A model generated the notes under the pieces. It was not told the origin of the DNA and did not search any database. It saw nothing but the letters and a program-made list of their open reading frames with translations. The position numbers and the translations under genes are program-made. 64,000 nucleotides of DNA, taken from Synanceia verrucosa (lineage: Eukaryota; Chordata; Actinopteri; Perciformes; Synanceiidae). Positions 1 to 12,502 of the stretch are shown here, piece by piece. The stretch's first letter is position 1, and each line of letters starts with the position of its first letter. The stretch lies in the NCBI GenBank assembly GCA_029721515.1, contig CM056565.1, forward strand, positions 13,315,242-13,379,241, given 5' to 3'.

Positions 1-247
1 GAGGTAAATGCATTCAATGGTTTATTAATTGATTGATGTACATATATTATAGAAATGCTGGATTCAACACAGTTGAGTTTTGGATGACAGTTGACAGTGT
101 TTGTTAATGGATTCATTTTTTGCTGAAAAATCACACTTTTCAATAATCTAGTGCTTTATTGTCCGTTCACCTGTCGTCCCTAAGCAAGATGAATTTAGTG
201 GTGATTTGCTATGTCTTTCTCACTAAAAGTCTCTGTTCATCTCTCAG

Positions 248-3200
248 CTGCTGGATAAAGGCCTTCCCAGTATGCAGCAGTCTCTCCTCCAGATCATCTA
301 CTGCCTGCTCAGCCACATGGACCTGACTGCTGTGCAAGTCAAACAGTTCAACGCTGATGTCACGAAGACCATTGAGAAGTTTGTCCAGGTAATGCTCCTG
401 CAGTACTTAGACGAGGCACGTTACAATAGTGTGTGTTATTGTTAAAAGTATACACCTCTGTCTCTGATATACTGTTTGGGATTCCATAGACCATACACTG
501 GAAGGATGCCTTAAACATCTTGAAGCTGGTGGTGTCGCGCTCTGCCAGCCTGGTTCACCCGGTGTACGGCCACTCGCAGGGTGACCTGTCCAACCTGGAG
601 GTCAGCAGGGTGTGGGACGGCTCAGCCAAGGCTCTGCCTGGAAAAACACTGGACTTCACGTTTGACATCTCTGAGGTGAAAAAAGGAGGGCACCATTTCC
701 TGAATATTTGTGAGAGTCAGACAGCTAAACATTTGTACGAGGGCCTGCTTCTCTGTTTTCCTTACAGACTCCAGTAATTGGGCGTCGGTTCGATGAGCTC
801 CAGGGTTCGGGGGGCAGAGAGGGGAAGGCCAGAGCCATGGCTGTAACCCGCAGCACCTCCTCCACCTCCTCTGGATCCAACTCCAACACCATCCTGGTGC
901 CTGTCAGCTGGAGGCGACCACAGTCCTCTCAGGTACAGCCACACCCCTTCATTAAATCATCTCATCAACATTTTCAAATCTCTCACAGTTAAAGAGCTTT
1001 ATTTTGCTCTTACTGTAAGTGTTTACTGTGGCATCAGAAGCGGCACTCCTTGATATGTCCAATTACATACTGGCTCACACCCACCCTTTTGACATGAAAG
1101 TTGAATTTCTCTGCAGCACTGGCCTCAACTGATTTATCAGTTATTTTAACATCTGAAGCAGTTCATTACCTCTTTGATTAACACTCTGCTTGTCTTTCTC
1201 CTACCTACAGAAAAGAACCAGAGAGAAGCTGGTGAACGTTTTGTCTCTCTGTGGACAAGAAGTTGGACTTACCAAGAACCCATCTGTAAGCTGTCCTTTC
1301 TTTGTTTTCAGCGCTCTGCCTGGACTGTTTACTTGTTTGCAAGGAGAATAATACCTCTATTGTTCGTAGCAGAATTTTTGTTTTTGCGTGAACTTCACCA
1401 GCTGTCTGCGCCGAGCGTAAATACGCTTTTTTTGTTCCTTCTCGTCAGGTGATCTTCTCATCGTGTGGCGACTTGGACATGATGGAGGTGCGGGAGAGTG
1501 GTGTGTCTTCAGAGGAGGGTGGAACCAGAGAGGACACGCTAGACGACACTGCCAGCGAGCAGCAGTTCAGGGTTTTCCGAGACTTTGACTTCCTGGACGT
1601 GGAGCTGGAGGACGGAGAGGTGAGATTCATATATCAGGTCACAAAAGTTAAGTAATATATGTCTTTCCTTCCCTTTTACCTTTAATGTGTTTTTTTCATT
1701 TGAAATGTATTTCCTTGTCCCTCCTGCTTGTCTCTCTCTGTCTAACGCTGTGTCTCTCTCTCTTCCCCTTGCTGCCTAGGAGCTCCAGGTAAGGTCTCTC
1801 ACACTGAGCACTTACATTAGCTTTTATCAGCGCTGTGGTGTTGCTGGCTACTTTGTTTCCCACTGAAAAAAAAACAAAGAAAATAAAGGATGATTGTGCT
1901 TCATTTCCCTCTCACAGCTTGGTTGCAGAACTACATTTCTGACCTTATTGCTATTTGTCATAATGGAGATATTGTCTTTATGGGGAAAAGATAAACAATT
2001 AGCATACTGAATGCAAACAGCCTTTCCAGCATATTTCCGTGCAAAGAATAACATTTTGCATCTTGTGCTTGTCATCAGACCCTCTTAGACATTCATGTTT
2101 TCATCAAAATGCTCTCCTTACTGCAGTGAAATCCCTTGCTACCACTGCCTCTGCCCTTGTCTTCCAACGTGTATGTGTGTGTTTTATCCAGGGAGAGACT
2201 GTGGATAACTTTAATTGGGGTGTTCGTCGACGCTCTCTGGACAGCACAGAGCTGGGCGACCTGTTGGAGGAGAGCCAGCACTCAGGCAGCACCCCCAGCC
2301 TGGGTCACGAGGACCCCCACGATTCAGACGAGTCCTCAGAGGAAGAGGAGTCCTCAACTAGCCAGAGCCTCTCTCACTCTCAGCTTGTGCGTAGCTTTAA
2401 CTGTTTCATCAATGCAACAATAACATCCACTGACGTCTAACAACCTAATTTGACAGAATAAGTCTATTTAAAATTACAGCTCTTCCTGATTTGACTTCTT
2501 GTTCCAGACTAACCCTTCTCCATCGGAGGAAACCAATTCTCTATCTACTTCTTATGACACTTCTGCCGACCCACAATCCATCAATGCCACCACACCGGGC
2601 CAGGGAGCACTCCATGATTATCATGGTGGCCTACATGTAAGGAATAATACACATATACTTCCATAATGTACTCCTGTATTTGTACAGGTGTGCTGGTTAT
2701 CATCAGGAAGCTGTAAAGTCTTTGTCTCCTCAGGCGAGGGTGTGTGGTGAGGATGAGGACACTCAGGCCCAGGATGACGAGCTGTCGCTGAGTGCCAACG
2801 AGCTCCCTCACGGCTCAGACTGTGGCGAGAGCTTCACCCTGGAGTTGCCGGGGCAACCTCTGGATCATCTGCCCAATCTGGACCACAGCCTTAACGCAGA
2901 CTACTTCCAACCACCGCTGGACTTTCTAGACCCCAACTGTCTGCCCAGGTGAATGTGACAGACAGAGTAAAAGAACAGGAAACAAGAAGGAATATTAGAA
3001 GGAAGAAAGGAATTTTTATCAACTGGCAGATCGACTGACAACAGGACTAAACATGCGTTTTAAGCTTTTATTGTTATCTGTCACAACCAGAATGATTGTT
3101 GGGACGTTTTTATTTGCAAATAATGCTACTGCTAGTTAGATTCACACTGTGATCATTGTTTTTCTTTGTGTTTTATTGTCCTGACTTTCCATTTTCTCAT

Positions 3201-4819
3201 GATTCCTCTTACATGTCTATTAATCCCAGCCCTTACTGTTCCCTATAACCCATACATTAGACTAGCTTTAAAAAAAAAACAGTCATCATTTTTAGCCAAA
3301 TACTACTTGAGGAGAGGCAATCACATCAGCTCATGTAATCCTGTGAGGCAGCTGGGCACTTGATTTTGATATAAAACCCTTCTTTGGGGGAAGGTATCAA
3401 AACCTTTTTTTCTTTGTACCCCCATATCTTTCCCATTTCCATGGCGACAGCTTACGTGATGATGTAGATGACTTGGAAGACCTTGGTTTTCCTCCTCCCC
3501 CCTCTCCATTTTTCTCCGCCATCTTGGCAGCCTTCCAGCCCACAGTGTGTGACGATGCTGAGGAGGCATGGCGTTGTCACATCAACCAGCTTGTGACCGA
3601 CTCAGACGGGTCCTGTGCCGTCCACACTTTTCAAGTCTTCTCATCTCTCTTTAAGGTAGATCATTCATTCATATTTTTGTTTCTCTCTTCCTAACAGTAA
3701 TGCTTTCTTTTCAAGCAAGCTCTCAGAGCCAGGAGGGTTTACAGATGTGAACAAAAGTACAGTAATTCCTCAAATCTTTCCCAGAATCTTCAGGGTAAAT
3801 TCTGCCTCCTGACCACTGATGTTGCCACTTACCTTGGAGAGGGCTTAAGGGGCATCGGATCAAAGTTCCTCAGGTCCTCACAGATGTTAACCACATGCTC
3901 AGATTGTCCCACAATCTTCATTGATGCAGACACGGTGAGATATGTTCGACTTGATCACAGCATGTTGATAGTCTTGATTTGTGTTGAATTATTCAAATGA
4001 ATCTAAAGCACTGAACTCATGTGTTGGTCTTTTCAGATCATGTCCTATGGTCTCCTTGAAAAGATGAAGTTCAGTGCGCTGGAGCTGCAGGAGTATCTGG
4101 ACACCTACAACACCAGAGAGGACGCTGCTCTATCGGTAACTTCTGCCTGCTGTTGAGAAATCTGCTTTTTTTCATGTAATTGCGTGACAAACAAATATAT
4201 TTACCATCCCTCATGTTTTTTTCTCCTTCAGTGGCTGAGGAACTGTAAGGACACATTTCCCAGGTGCCCCGGTGACAGCGTTGTTACCTGCCAGCCTGGA
4301 GACTCAGAGGAGAAGGTACAGACAGTGTGTTTACAGCTTATTTACTGTTTACAGACAAACACGCTCAACATATGATTCTCCTCTGCATTTGTGCTTTGTG
4401 CTTCTGTCACTCTTTGCCTCTTTGCCCCTGTGAATTTGTCACACTGCTCTCTTTGCATGTTTGCTGTGTGTTTTCTACTTGTAGAGCCTCCTCCTTTTTC
4501 CAGCCACTGAGCACGAAATGAACATTAAACCTGCTGGGTTTTATACACTGTTGATTAATTCTTGGTAGCTTTACAGTGATTAGTCATGGTTTATACTGTG
4601 CTGTGCATGTGTTTGATTGATGCTTTGTCTTCCTCTCACCTCACTCTGACGCCCTAACATGCTCTCTCGCTGTCTAGCAAATGGAGTCTCTTGCAGTAAG
4701 TTCTCTTACAACTTTCCTCACTTCATTGCCTCTAAAATAAACTGCTTAATTTACTTTGCACAAAGTAATCAGTTAGTCATGTGTGTTTGTATTCCTTTGC
4801 ACGTGTGGGTAGATATGTG

Positions 4820-4853
<34 letters not shown>

Positions 4854-6408
4854 ACTGCTATTGTGTCTTTGTGTGCTCTGCTACTGACATATCTGACTCT
4901 GTCCCTTCTTTAATGTCTTCTAGCAACTGGAGCTTTGTCAGCGGCTCTACAAGCTGCACTTCCAGCTTCTCCTACTGTTCCAGTCCTACTGCTCACTCAT
5001 TGGTCAAGTTCATGCCATCAGCTCTGTGCCTGAGGTGAGCCAAAGCATAGCTCATAAAGACAGCATGTTCATAGTCTGTGCACCGTTCAGGGTTGACAAA
5101 GTGCTAGATTAAAACAGGTTCTTAAATCCCCTCAGACCACCGCGACTCATTGGCTATAAACAAAAAAAACATGCAAGTATTCCTCAAAACAGAAACAAAC
5201 AAAGAAAATATATTCAAAACCCACTAGCTAAACCACAGAATCATACTACCCTCACAAAAGCTTAAGAAGCTCTATGACGCACACACATACAGATATACAC
5301 ATATACATTTATTTTTGGGCAGTTTGTCTAAGTAGAGTTACCGTCTTGTTAATACGTTACGTATGTAATCATGTTAACATGCTAAATTTTGACAGGCCCT
5401 CTCAAACTAAAACCAGCAGCTTTCCACCAGATATCCCTTACTGCCCAATCACTGTCAGTTAAATTATATATTACAGGTCCGTCCAGACCACCTGACCCTG
5501 ACATCAGGCTACATCACGATATAGTTAGTCCATCAAAAATGTCTTTTAAAATTCAGTTATATCATTGTTTTTAAATGCTGTTTAAATGACCTGAAGCAAA
5601 CATTTTTAGGCTCCTTAAGTGAATGTTGAGTATTAAATCTAACCTAGAAAGCTCACACTCACCCATCATCTGTTCTCCTCCTCTTCGTAGCTTCTCAACA
5701 TGTCTCGAGAGCTCAGCGTTCTGAAGACCAGCCTGCAGGCAGCAGAGGCAGCTGTCGCCAGCGACCTGGAGCACAAACACCTGGCCCACACTCACGCACA
5801 CGCCACCCAGGTGGCAGCCATGGTCGTGCCCAGCTTCCCCACCTCGGAGGCAGCTGTGCAGGCCATACTGGAGTGCCTTAAGAACCACGAGTTCACCAAA
5901 GCTGTGCGCTACATCCAGGAGTGCAGGTGAGTGACCGCTCTGTCCTGTGCCAGATGACGGTTGTCAGATGACGTCAACGTCCAGTAGCTTGTGGTTATAT
6001 TTAAGTCTGAAATATCTGTTTAGAAATCTGTGAAGAATGAAATGACTTTCTGTGCACACTGCCAATGTAGTACACTCTTCACATGCACACATTGCTCTTT
6101 ATCCACCTATCATACTGACTTAGGGAACCACCTTCTTTTTTATTTTCAGGAGGCAGTGGCCCAACGGTGTGTTTGGTGGCAGCTCAGAGAGCGAGGTCCA
6201 GACGTTGCTCAACGTCTACTTTCGCCACCAGACGCTGGGCCAGACGGGCACCATTGCCCTGGTCGGTTCTCGCCAGGACCTCAGCCTGATCTGCTCCAAG
6301 CTGCTGGAGCTCAACGGGGAGATCCGCGACATGATCCGCCGCGCCCAGGGTTACCGGGTCGTCACAACCTACCTCCCCGACTCCAGCGCCTCCGGGACCA
6401 GCCTCTGA
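248..6408 (+). CDS. fry: fry (furry homolog), C-terminal 815 residues, 17 exons; gene continues upstream of the window
   Basis: FRY is a very large (about 3000 aa in vertebrates) HEAT/armadillo-type scaffold that works with NDR/LATS kinases in cell polarity, microtubule and spindle control. Coding exons read by frame-consistent GT-AG junctions: 248-388, 490-675, 768-932, 1211-1285, 1449-1619, 1780-1788, 2192-2386, 2508-2636, 2734-2948, 3451-3655, 3785-3934, 4037-4135, 4232-4315, 4678-4695, 4924-5034, 5691-5926, 6150-6408. Their sum is 2448 nt, exactly 815 codons plus TGA. Recognisable pieces are DNFNWGVRRRSLDS after the 9-bp exon, an acidic serine-rich stretch, and the conserved C-terminus with DMIRRAQGYRV and ending SGTSL. 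The N-terminal furry domain lies outside the window. The paralogue FRYL sits beside ZAR1 in vertebrates, but the zar1l/pds5b/kl/rfc3 neighbours favour FRY. Two exons (9 and 18 bp) are microexons. The 5' end is cut by the window edge. Confidence 0.9.
4822..4852. repeat. (GT)n microsatellite in fry intron
   Basis: Fifteen GT units between the 18-bp microexon and the next exon; it lies ~70 bp before the acceptor at 4923. Confidence 0.95.
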
Positions 6409-8912
6409 CAGGAGCTCAGGAGCCCCCCTCCCCCTCCTTCCCCACCCTTACCTACCCCGTCACTGCAACCATTGACCCTTCCAAAACCATCTCCACATCC
6501 CTTCTCATCTCAGCCAGCTCCTGCAGAGGAGGCCCAGCACCCTCATACCTGGCCTCTGCCTCCTCCTGTGTATCTGCTGCCCCGGCTGCACAGCTCCAGA
6601 CAGATACCTGCCTGCCACCCCACCCAACACCAGGACCAGTACCATATTTAGACCATGACCCCAGCCTTTCTCTGCTCTCCTCATCCACATCCACTGTAGA
6701 CTTATTTGATTTTCCCAAACCCCTGAACCTGTTCTCATCGCACAGCTGCTCAAACAAACCAGATTTTACACTGCCGCACACACAAGAGCTCAGGAGGACA
6801 CATCTGGATGAGAACACTCTCAGAGGACACTCATCACATAGTTCACCACTGTTGCATATGCACGGCAGCAGACATCTGTTATCCTCTCGTACAGCCAACA
6901 TGCTCCTGACTGTAGCCTCAGATCCCACCTTGCTCACACACTCGGACACAAACCCACCTCCCGTTCCCTCTCGGGGTTCTCACCTCCCCCATTTCCCCCG
7001 CTCGCCATACAAACACTCCAGCCCATCCCCAGTTCTCCACACAGGCCCTGACAAAGTATTAACCCACGGCCCTGCTCCATCCTCATCCCTTCTCCTCCCT
7101 CCCCCACCTCCTCCTCCTTGTCCCACCGGCCCAGGAGAGGCTGCAGCATGGGGTTGTTGTTGCTCCCTCGGCGGAGCTGCTACACCTTTGTCTCGCTACC
7201 TTGGGAAGGTGGGGCATGCCGCCCTGCCCCTATTAAAAGTAGGGGGGCTCCTGAATACTGAACCATCTGACGTCCAGACCTGAGACGTGAACTTAGAGGA
7301 CCTAAAGAATGACTGCAATTACTCCTGAGTAACCCTCAGATCTTTGTTTGAGAAGGAGAAGGTAACATCCCAGAGATACTTGCAGACTTGACACCTTGCT
7401 TCATGTCCCAGACACCATGGGATGTATCACTGAACCCACCAGATACTGCTACTGCCTGCTGATAAAGATGACCTGATGTGATTCTATGCGCTTTACAGCT
7501 ACATGTTATAAAAATGCTTTGTGTCAAAGTTCTGCTTGATCGTCATCCTTCAGCACTAAACATATTCTACAACTTGAGGACCTGTGAAGATTCTTAGCTT
7601 GGATTTCGAACTCGCGTCCCAGAGGAACTCGAGACCTGATTGAACTTGATTGACTGTCGCTGCCTCCGTCTGGAAGGACGTAGTTTGCTGGTAGAATCAC
7701 CAGACACGGTGAGGAAACTACCTGCGACACTATGTTACATCGCCGGTAGAGTTTTCACTATTGCACTAAATGGAATTGTGGTATTAGTTTTTAAAAGGCT
7801 GTCACAGACAGGAGGTTATGTTTCTGTTCCTTTCATTGCTGTGAGAGAAAAGGCTGTCACACTTCACTGAGGAGGAAAAGCCAAAAGCTGGATGAACTCT
7901 TCTCTCCTGTCGTGTCTACTGTTATGAGACCTCTTGGAGGAAATTGTGCAATGCATGACCCAGTTGAATGCTTTCTACTGTACTAGTGTCCCCAAAAGTC
8001 TGACCTTCTGCAGACTGACTGAAAGACTGATTTACAAAGAGCGGATGCAGAATATTAAAGTGTAATTCCTCATGCTGCCCTTGCTCTGTTTCTGTATCGC
8101 TGAAGCAGCTTGTCTGATGACTACTGTTGTAAACATTGGTAGACTAATCATGCCATTAGTTGTGCACTCCTCTGTGGCAAGTTGTAGCATCTTTAGTGAG
8201 TGTAGGCACTGTATATTCCTCACTGTAACATGTTGACCTTGTGTGTTCACATGCCAAGAGGATGGTGCATGTACACACTCAAATATTTTTTCTTCCTGTC
8301 TGTATACTAGTTAAGGACACACAACCATTGTAGCATGTTGTGTGTGGTTTGTAGTTACCTTACATGCAAGGGAAATGCTGACATTCAGCACTGATCATTG
8401 ACATTTAAAACAAACCCTGTGCTACTGAAGTCCAACACTTCCTGTTGTCAGCCCTTTTTGTGATTCCCTCGTTTCCCCTCTAGTCGCTGTATAAATCCCC
8501 TTTTTTCCTGTTTATATCTTATCTGCTATAAATCAACACTTATTTGACTCTTAGGTTTTATATTGATGTTTGTTCTCTCAACCCAAACTGCCATGCATGC
8601 ATCCTCTGTGTACTGTACGGAGTGTTTGAAATATTTATTAACAAAAATCATATTTTATCTGAAAGATATGTTTGTATGCGGTACAACAGGGAGCTTTAAG
8701 CTCATGCGGGTATGTTGTTTTTTTTTGTTTTCTCTCTCATGTGTGGAAGAACGTGTGTGCATGCCAAACAAGAAATTGCACATTTTTAAAGCTTTTTAGA
8801 TGAAGACTGTAGTTTTTTTCACCTTGTAAATACTTTTAAAGCCTTTGTGAAGTTGTTTTGAGTTGATGCTCTGTACAAGTCGGTGTCAAAGTAAAAGACA
8901 TATCAAATTATT
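6409..8912 (+). other. fry: fry 3' UTR (approximate end)
   Basis: Sequence between the fry stop codon (TGA 6406-6408) and the convergent zar1l 3' end. The first roughly 870 bases are strikingly C-rich on the plus strand and free of stops in one frame. The rest is A/T-richer with typical UTR character. A candidate poly(A) signal ATTAAA lies at 8054-8059 and an AGTAAA near 8890; no perfect AATAAA was seen before 8912, so the true cleavage site is uncertain. Confidence 0.55.
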
Positions 8913-9117
8913 TCTTGTGTATTTCACTTGAAATCCTCCAACCATCACATTTTTTTCAACATTTAGATTGCACATGCATTTTATAGACACTACTTTATAA
9001 TTATTAGTTTGGAAATTATGTTGAACGTTTTGTGCATTCAAACAGCATGTCAAAACTAACTGAAAAAAAATAGTTCAATATAAGTTAAGAATTTCTCAGC
9101 TTTTGACATGCAATGTT

Positions 9118-9389
9118 TTTATTTCATAAACTTTATTTCTTCTTACAAAAATAGTTTTCATGTTTAAGTTAAGCTCCAGAATTAATGAAGGGAATCAAAG
9201 CCATCCTGTTTGAGAAGTTGCTTCAAATAAACAACCAAGACAGAGATTCATCTACTCGCTGGGAGGAGAATATATGAATATCTTCAAGTCATCTTTACGG
9301 GAAGCAACTTCCATCAGTGACATGTTCAGGTCTCAGACTTCTGCTGAGGAGTGGCAGATTCCAGACCAGTGTGAACATACGCTCGCCTC
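9118..9389 (-). other. zar1l: zar1l 3' UTR with poly(A) signals
   Basis: On the minus strand two AATAAA hexamers (plus-strand TTTATT at 9118-9123 and 9132-9137) lie about 255-270 nt beyond the zar1l stop codon. They would end the transcript roughly 200 bp from the presumed fry 3' end, so the two genes are tail-to-tail. Confidence 0.6.
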
Positions 9390-11072
9390 TCAGATGATGT
9401 ATTTGAAGCTGTAGGTGGCGTCGCAGGACAGCCTCATGCCCTTGCAGCGACAGCACAGGTCCTGACGGTGAGGTCTCTTCATGTTAATGTGCCTCTGCTT
9501 CTTCTCACAGCTGCAGCAGGTCTGAGAGCAGCCCTGAAGCAGAGGGACAAAACATGAGTGAACCAAAGAAATGAGAGAAGGACACTTGGCTTTCCTCTTG
9601 GAGCAACACAAGTCATATGTACAGTACCTTGCAGAGGATGGACTCCACTCTGTAGGGGTTAAACCCCACCTGACACTTCCGGCAGAGCTGCTTGTAATAC
9701 ACCTGACACCAGAAAGAGCATTTAACTGATTTACTAGTAATAAGCAAACATGAATTATGTGCATGCTATAGTATAGGATGCAGTAAACTTTGCTGGTTAC
9801 CTTACTGGTTCCAGAGATGCACCACACATAAGCACTCTCCCACCGGATGTTACACTTTTTGCAGTGGAAAAAGCCATACTTCTGCTCCAAGAACTATAAG
9901 AAATGAAGACTGATTTTCAGTGATCATTTGTGCACAAACACTGCCCACACCAACTGGGAAAGAGGGCTTGTTTTAACTGGTTTGTGACTGTATTTATTAA
10001 ATCCATTCATTTTTGGCATATTTTAAATCTTCCATCCATGTATTCCATTTCTCCTCAATTTTACTTAATATGGGGCTCCCATTATTTTTAACCTACTTAT
10101 TTATGTGTCATTGTGTACTGCTCTTTTTCTTTTTTAATGCCCAATTATGTGTCATCAAAAAAAAAAAAACTTAATTGCTTTGTTGTTCAAAAAAAAGCCT
10201 TACCTTGTGGAAACATGCACCTCTAAGGTACAGAACGAACCACCAGGGGGACCTTAAAGTGGCTCTTATTACCTGCATGTCTCTGAAGAGAGTCCTTATT
10301 TTAAGAGATGCTTCCTTATTTTTGATTTCCAAGTTACTTTATTTAATCAAATCACCACACAGCATGGTCTCAGTGCAGAATTACTGCACACCAAAACATG
10401 AGAGCAAATGTGCCTTATTTTTTAATAATGTTCCAAAAAAACAAAAGTTTCTGACCTCATATGTGAATCCATGATGGGACAGAAACGCACCTGAAAGTTG
10501 GAGCCCTTAGAGGACCTGTGGAAAGAGGTCTTGAAGTCCTTCACTGTGTCCTCCTCTCCACTGTGATCCGGCTCATCCTCCTGATCTGACTCTCTTTCAG
10601 CGGCCTCATCTTCTCCTTCGCTCCCTTCGTCGTCATCGCCCCGTGTCTTCATGAACACCCTGCGGTCAAACACCGGAGAGTAGATGGAAACGGGCCTCAG
10701 GAAGCGCAGCTTGCTCAGCGGCGGTGTGTTGAACGGCGGCACCTTCCCGTCCGGTCTGACCGGCTCCGGGCTGTTGGGGCACTTTGTGGACAGATGGTCG
10801 CTCTCCACGCAGAACAGAGTTTTGGGACCCAACGAGCACTGCACCATTTTATCCACTTTGGCGTTTACCTGCACGCCGCACTCCTTGGTGTTTGCCCTCC
10901 TGAGTGCGGGGGGCAAAGCGGGGCTCACCTGGGACAGGATGGCCTTGCAGAGCTCCAGGTAGTTGAGGCCCTGGGGGGTCATGAAGCGGCCCTCTCTCTT
11001 CCCCCAGCTGCTGTCCTGAGGCGGCGGAGCGCAGACAGTATACGGTGGCAACGTGGACAGGAACCCCTCCAT
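9390..11072 (-). CDS. zar1l: zar1l (zygote arrest 1-like), complete, 4 exons, 297 aa
   Basis: ZAR1-family proteins are oocyte RNA-binding factors that control storage and translation of maternal mRNAs. On the minus strand the coding exons are 11072-10491, 9893-9801, 9702-9628 and 9533-9390, giving 194+31+25+47 residues and TGA. The start at 11072 (MEGFLSTLPPYTV) was chosen because family members begin close to such a motif; the frame stays open upstream to an ATG at 11231, so a longer N-terminus is formally possible. The N-terminal half is variable with an acidic stretch (about residues 170-185). The last ~103 residues hold the conserved cysteine-rich zinc-binding domain: CKKC, WC, LCRKC, CSQTCCSCEKK and CCRCKGMRLSC, ending in FKYII. 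The gene is convergent with fry and divergent from pds5b. ZAR1 itself is the alternative, but the syntenic position is that of ZAR1L. Confidence 0.9.
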
Positions 11073-12395
11073 CCTGGAGCCATGAAACCAGTCCAAGTTC
11101 TTCCTGCTGGGATTTAAGCAGGCGACTTCTTGCAGCACTAATTGGTTGATTGAGAACAGGGCTGTGCATCCTCTCACTGAGCTGCCATGTACAGAAATAT
11201 TTAGGATTGTGCTGCTCGCGTTTGAAAGCATTATGTTGTGTTAAATAACCATAATAGCTCATCTTAAATAATGTCTCAAATATTAAGAAGCAATAATAAG
11301 TACTTGTAGCATAGGCTACTCCCCGTTTGACCGTGCTTTTATAATTTGTTGCAGCAGCGCACAGCTTCAGATTTGATGGATGCGGGTCTGAAACATTATA
11401 TGAGACCCATCATAGAAAGACATTTATTTTTTGCTTGATTTTCTGTGACTTAAAATCATCTGGATTTCTTAGGAGAATCGGAAATTAATAGAATATGTAA
11501 CCCATGCACGTATATTGTACAAGAGGAACAGATGTTCTTGCATGAAAACGTAGCATATGAGTGGTTAACAGGGTAGTCAGAGATGCAGAAAAGCATCTGA
11601 GAAAAGCTGCATGAATAGACTAGAGCCTGACTTGATAAAACACCCTTTAATAAGCAGGGACACCTTTATATTATGAATAGCGCTATTGGGAAGCAGTTAA
11701 ATGGATTGTTAATGTTATTTAGGATACTAGGAAGAAACATGAATGCCGTCCTAATGAGAAACATTATGCTTGTTATGACGATTTCTCATTTATGAGATCA
11801 TTTCCGCACAAAAAGAAAATTGAAATATTGTTGCATTCAAGTGCTGTCGGAAATACGGAGATTTGGATTTTACAGCGAACCAAGGCAGCGAAAGAAACTG
11901 TCAAAAGGAAACTTTCTCATGCGAGATGTTCTTGTAGCATCCTGTGCACATCACGCCCCTATTTCAGTGGCTGTTTGACTTGTAGGATATAGTCTGTTGC
12001 ACATTTTCACATAAATAATTCATTATGGCATTGTTTCTCGTTATTTTTGCACCACTCAAAGCAGACTGCAATGGTTTTGATTAACACAAAATAAGTAATT
12101 ATAAGTAACTATTTTTTAATGAAAAACTGAATTAAACTACATGATCCACTTTGAGTAAAAGAATCTCGCTTTACACTATGGAGCAACACAAGTCTGGTAA
12201 CTGATGTTGATTATATGTAATATATTTCATGCAAATATTATTCCTGTTAGGATCAATTTGTAAAACCTGTGATGGCTAGTCCACGGTGTTTAAAATATGA
12301 ATAATGCATATTATTACAGTGAAAGAGTAGTCCTGGCACCACTTGAATGCCTACATGCAGTCTCTCTATAGGTGGCGCTACTCACTCGTTGATGG
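11073..12395. other. intergenic region between divergent zar1l and pds5b; no gene seen
   Basis: About 1.3 kb of mainly A/T-rich DNA separating the zar1l start from the pds5b first exon. It must hold the zar1l promoter. No coding exon or repeat was recognised. In human this interval contains BRCA2, N4BP2L1 and N4BP2L2; none of them is visible here. Confidence 0.6.
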
Positions 12396-12502
12396 TTTGA
12401 AGCCATGGGTTCTGAATCTACACTTATTGGCGCCATTTTGGAGCTAGGAGGGGGAAGAGAGCTGCAGAGGAGGACACGATTGATCACAATTCACGGTAGC
12501 AG
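12380..12502 (+). promoter_or_regulatory. pds5b: pds5b core promoter and non-coding first exon
   Basis: A reversed CCAAT box (ATTGG 12426-12430) overlaps an E2F-like TTGGCGCC (12427-12434) and a YY1-like CGCCATTTTG (12431-12440), followed by a purine-rich leader that ends in a splice donor (CAG|GTAATT at 12502/12503). This arrangement is typical of TATA-less housekeeping promoters. A non-coding exon here is inferred because the first coding exon at 16845 begins with a splice acceptor and 5' UTR. The transcription start was not determined. Confidence 0.6.

Noticed and set aside
6452..6949. 165-codon antisense frame in the fry 3' UTR
   Set aside because: Shadow of the same C-rich tract; no splice support and no family resemblance.
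6030..7283. 417-codon open frame overlapping the end of fry
   Set aside because: It lies out of frame with the fry last exon and mostly in the C-rich 3' UTR. It has low-complexity Ser/Pro/His content and no domain. A compositional artefact is more likely.
10849..11262. 137-codon minus-strand frame overlapping zar1l exon 1
   Set aside because: Out of frame with the well-supported zar1l exon 1.
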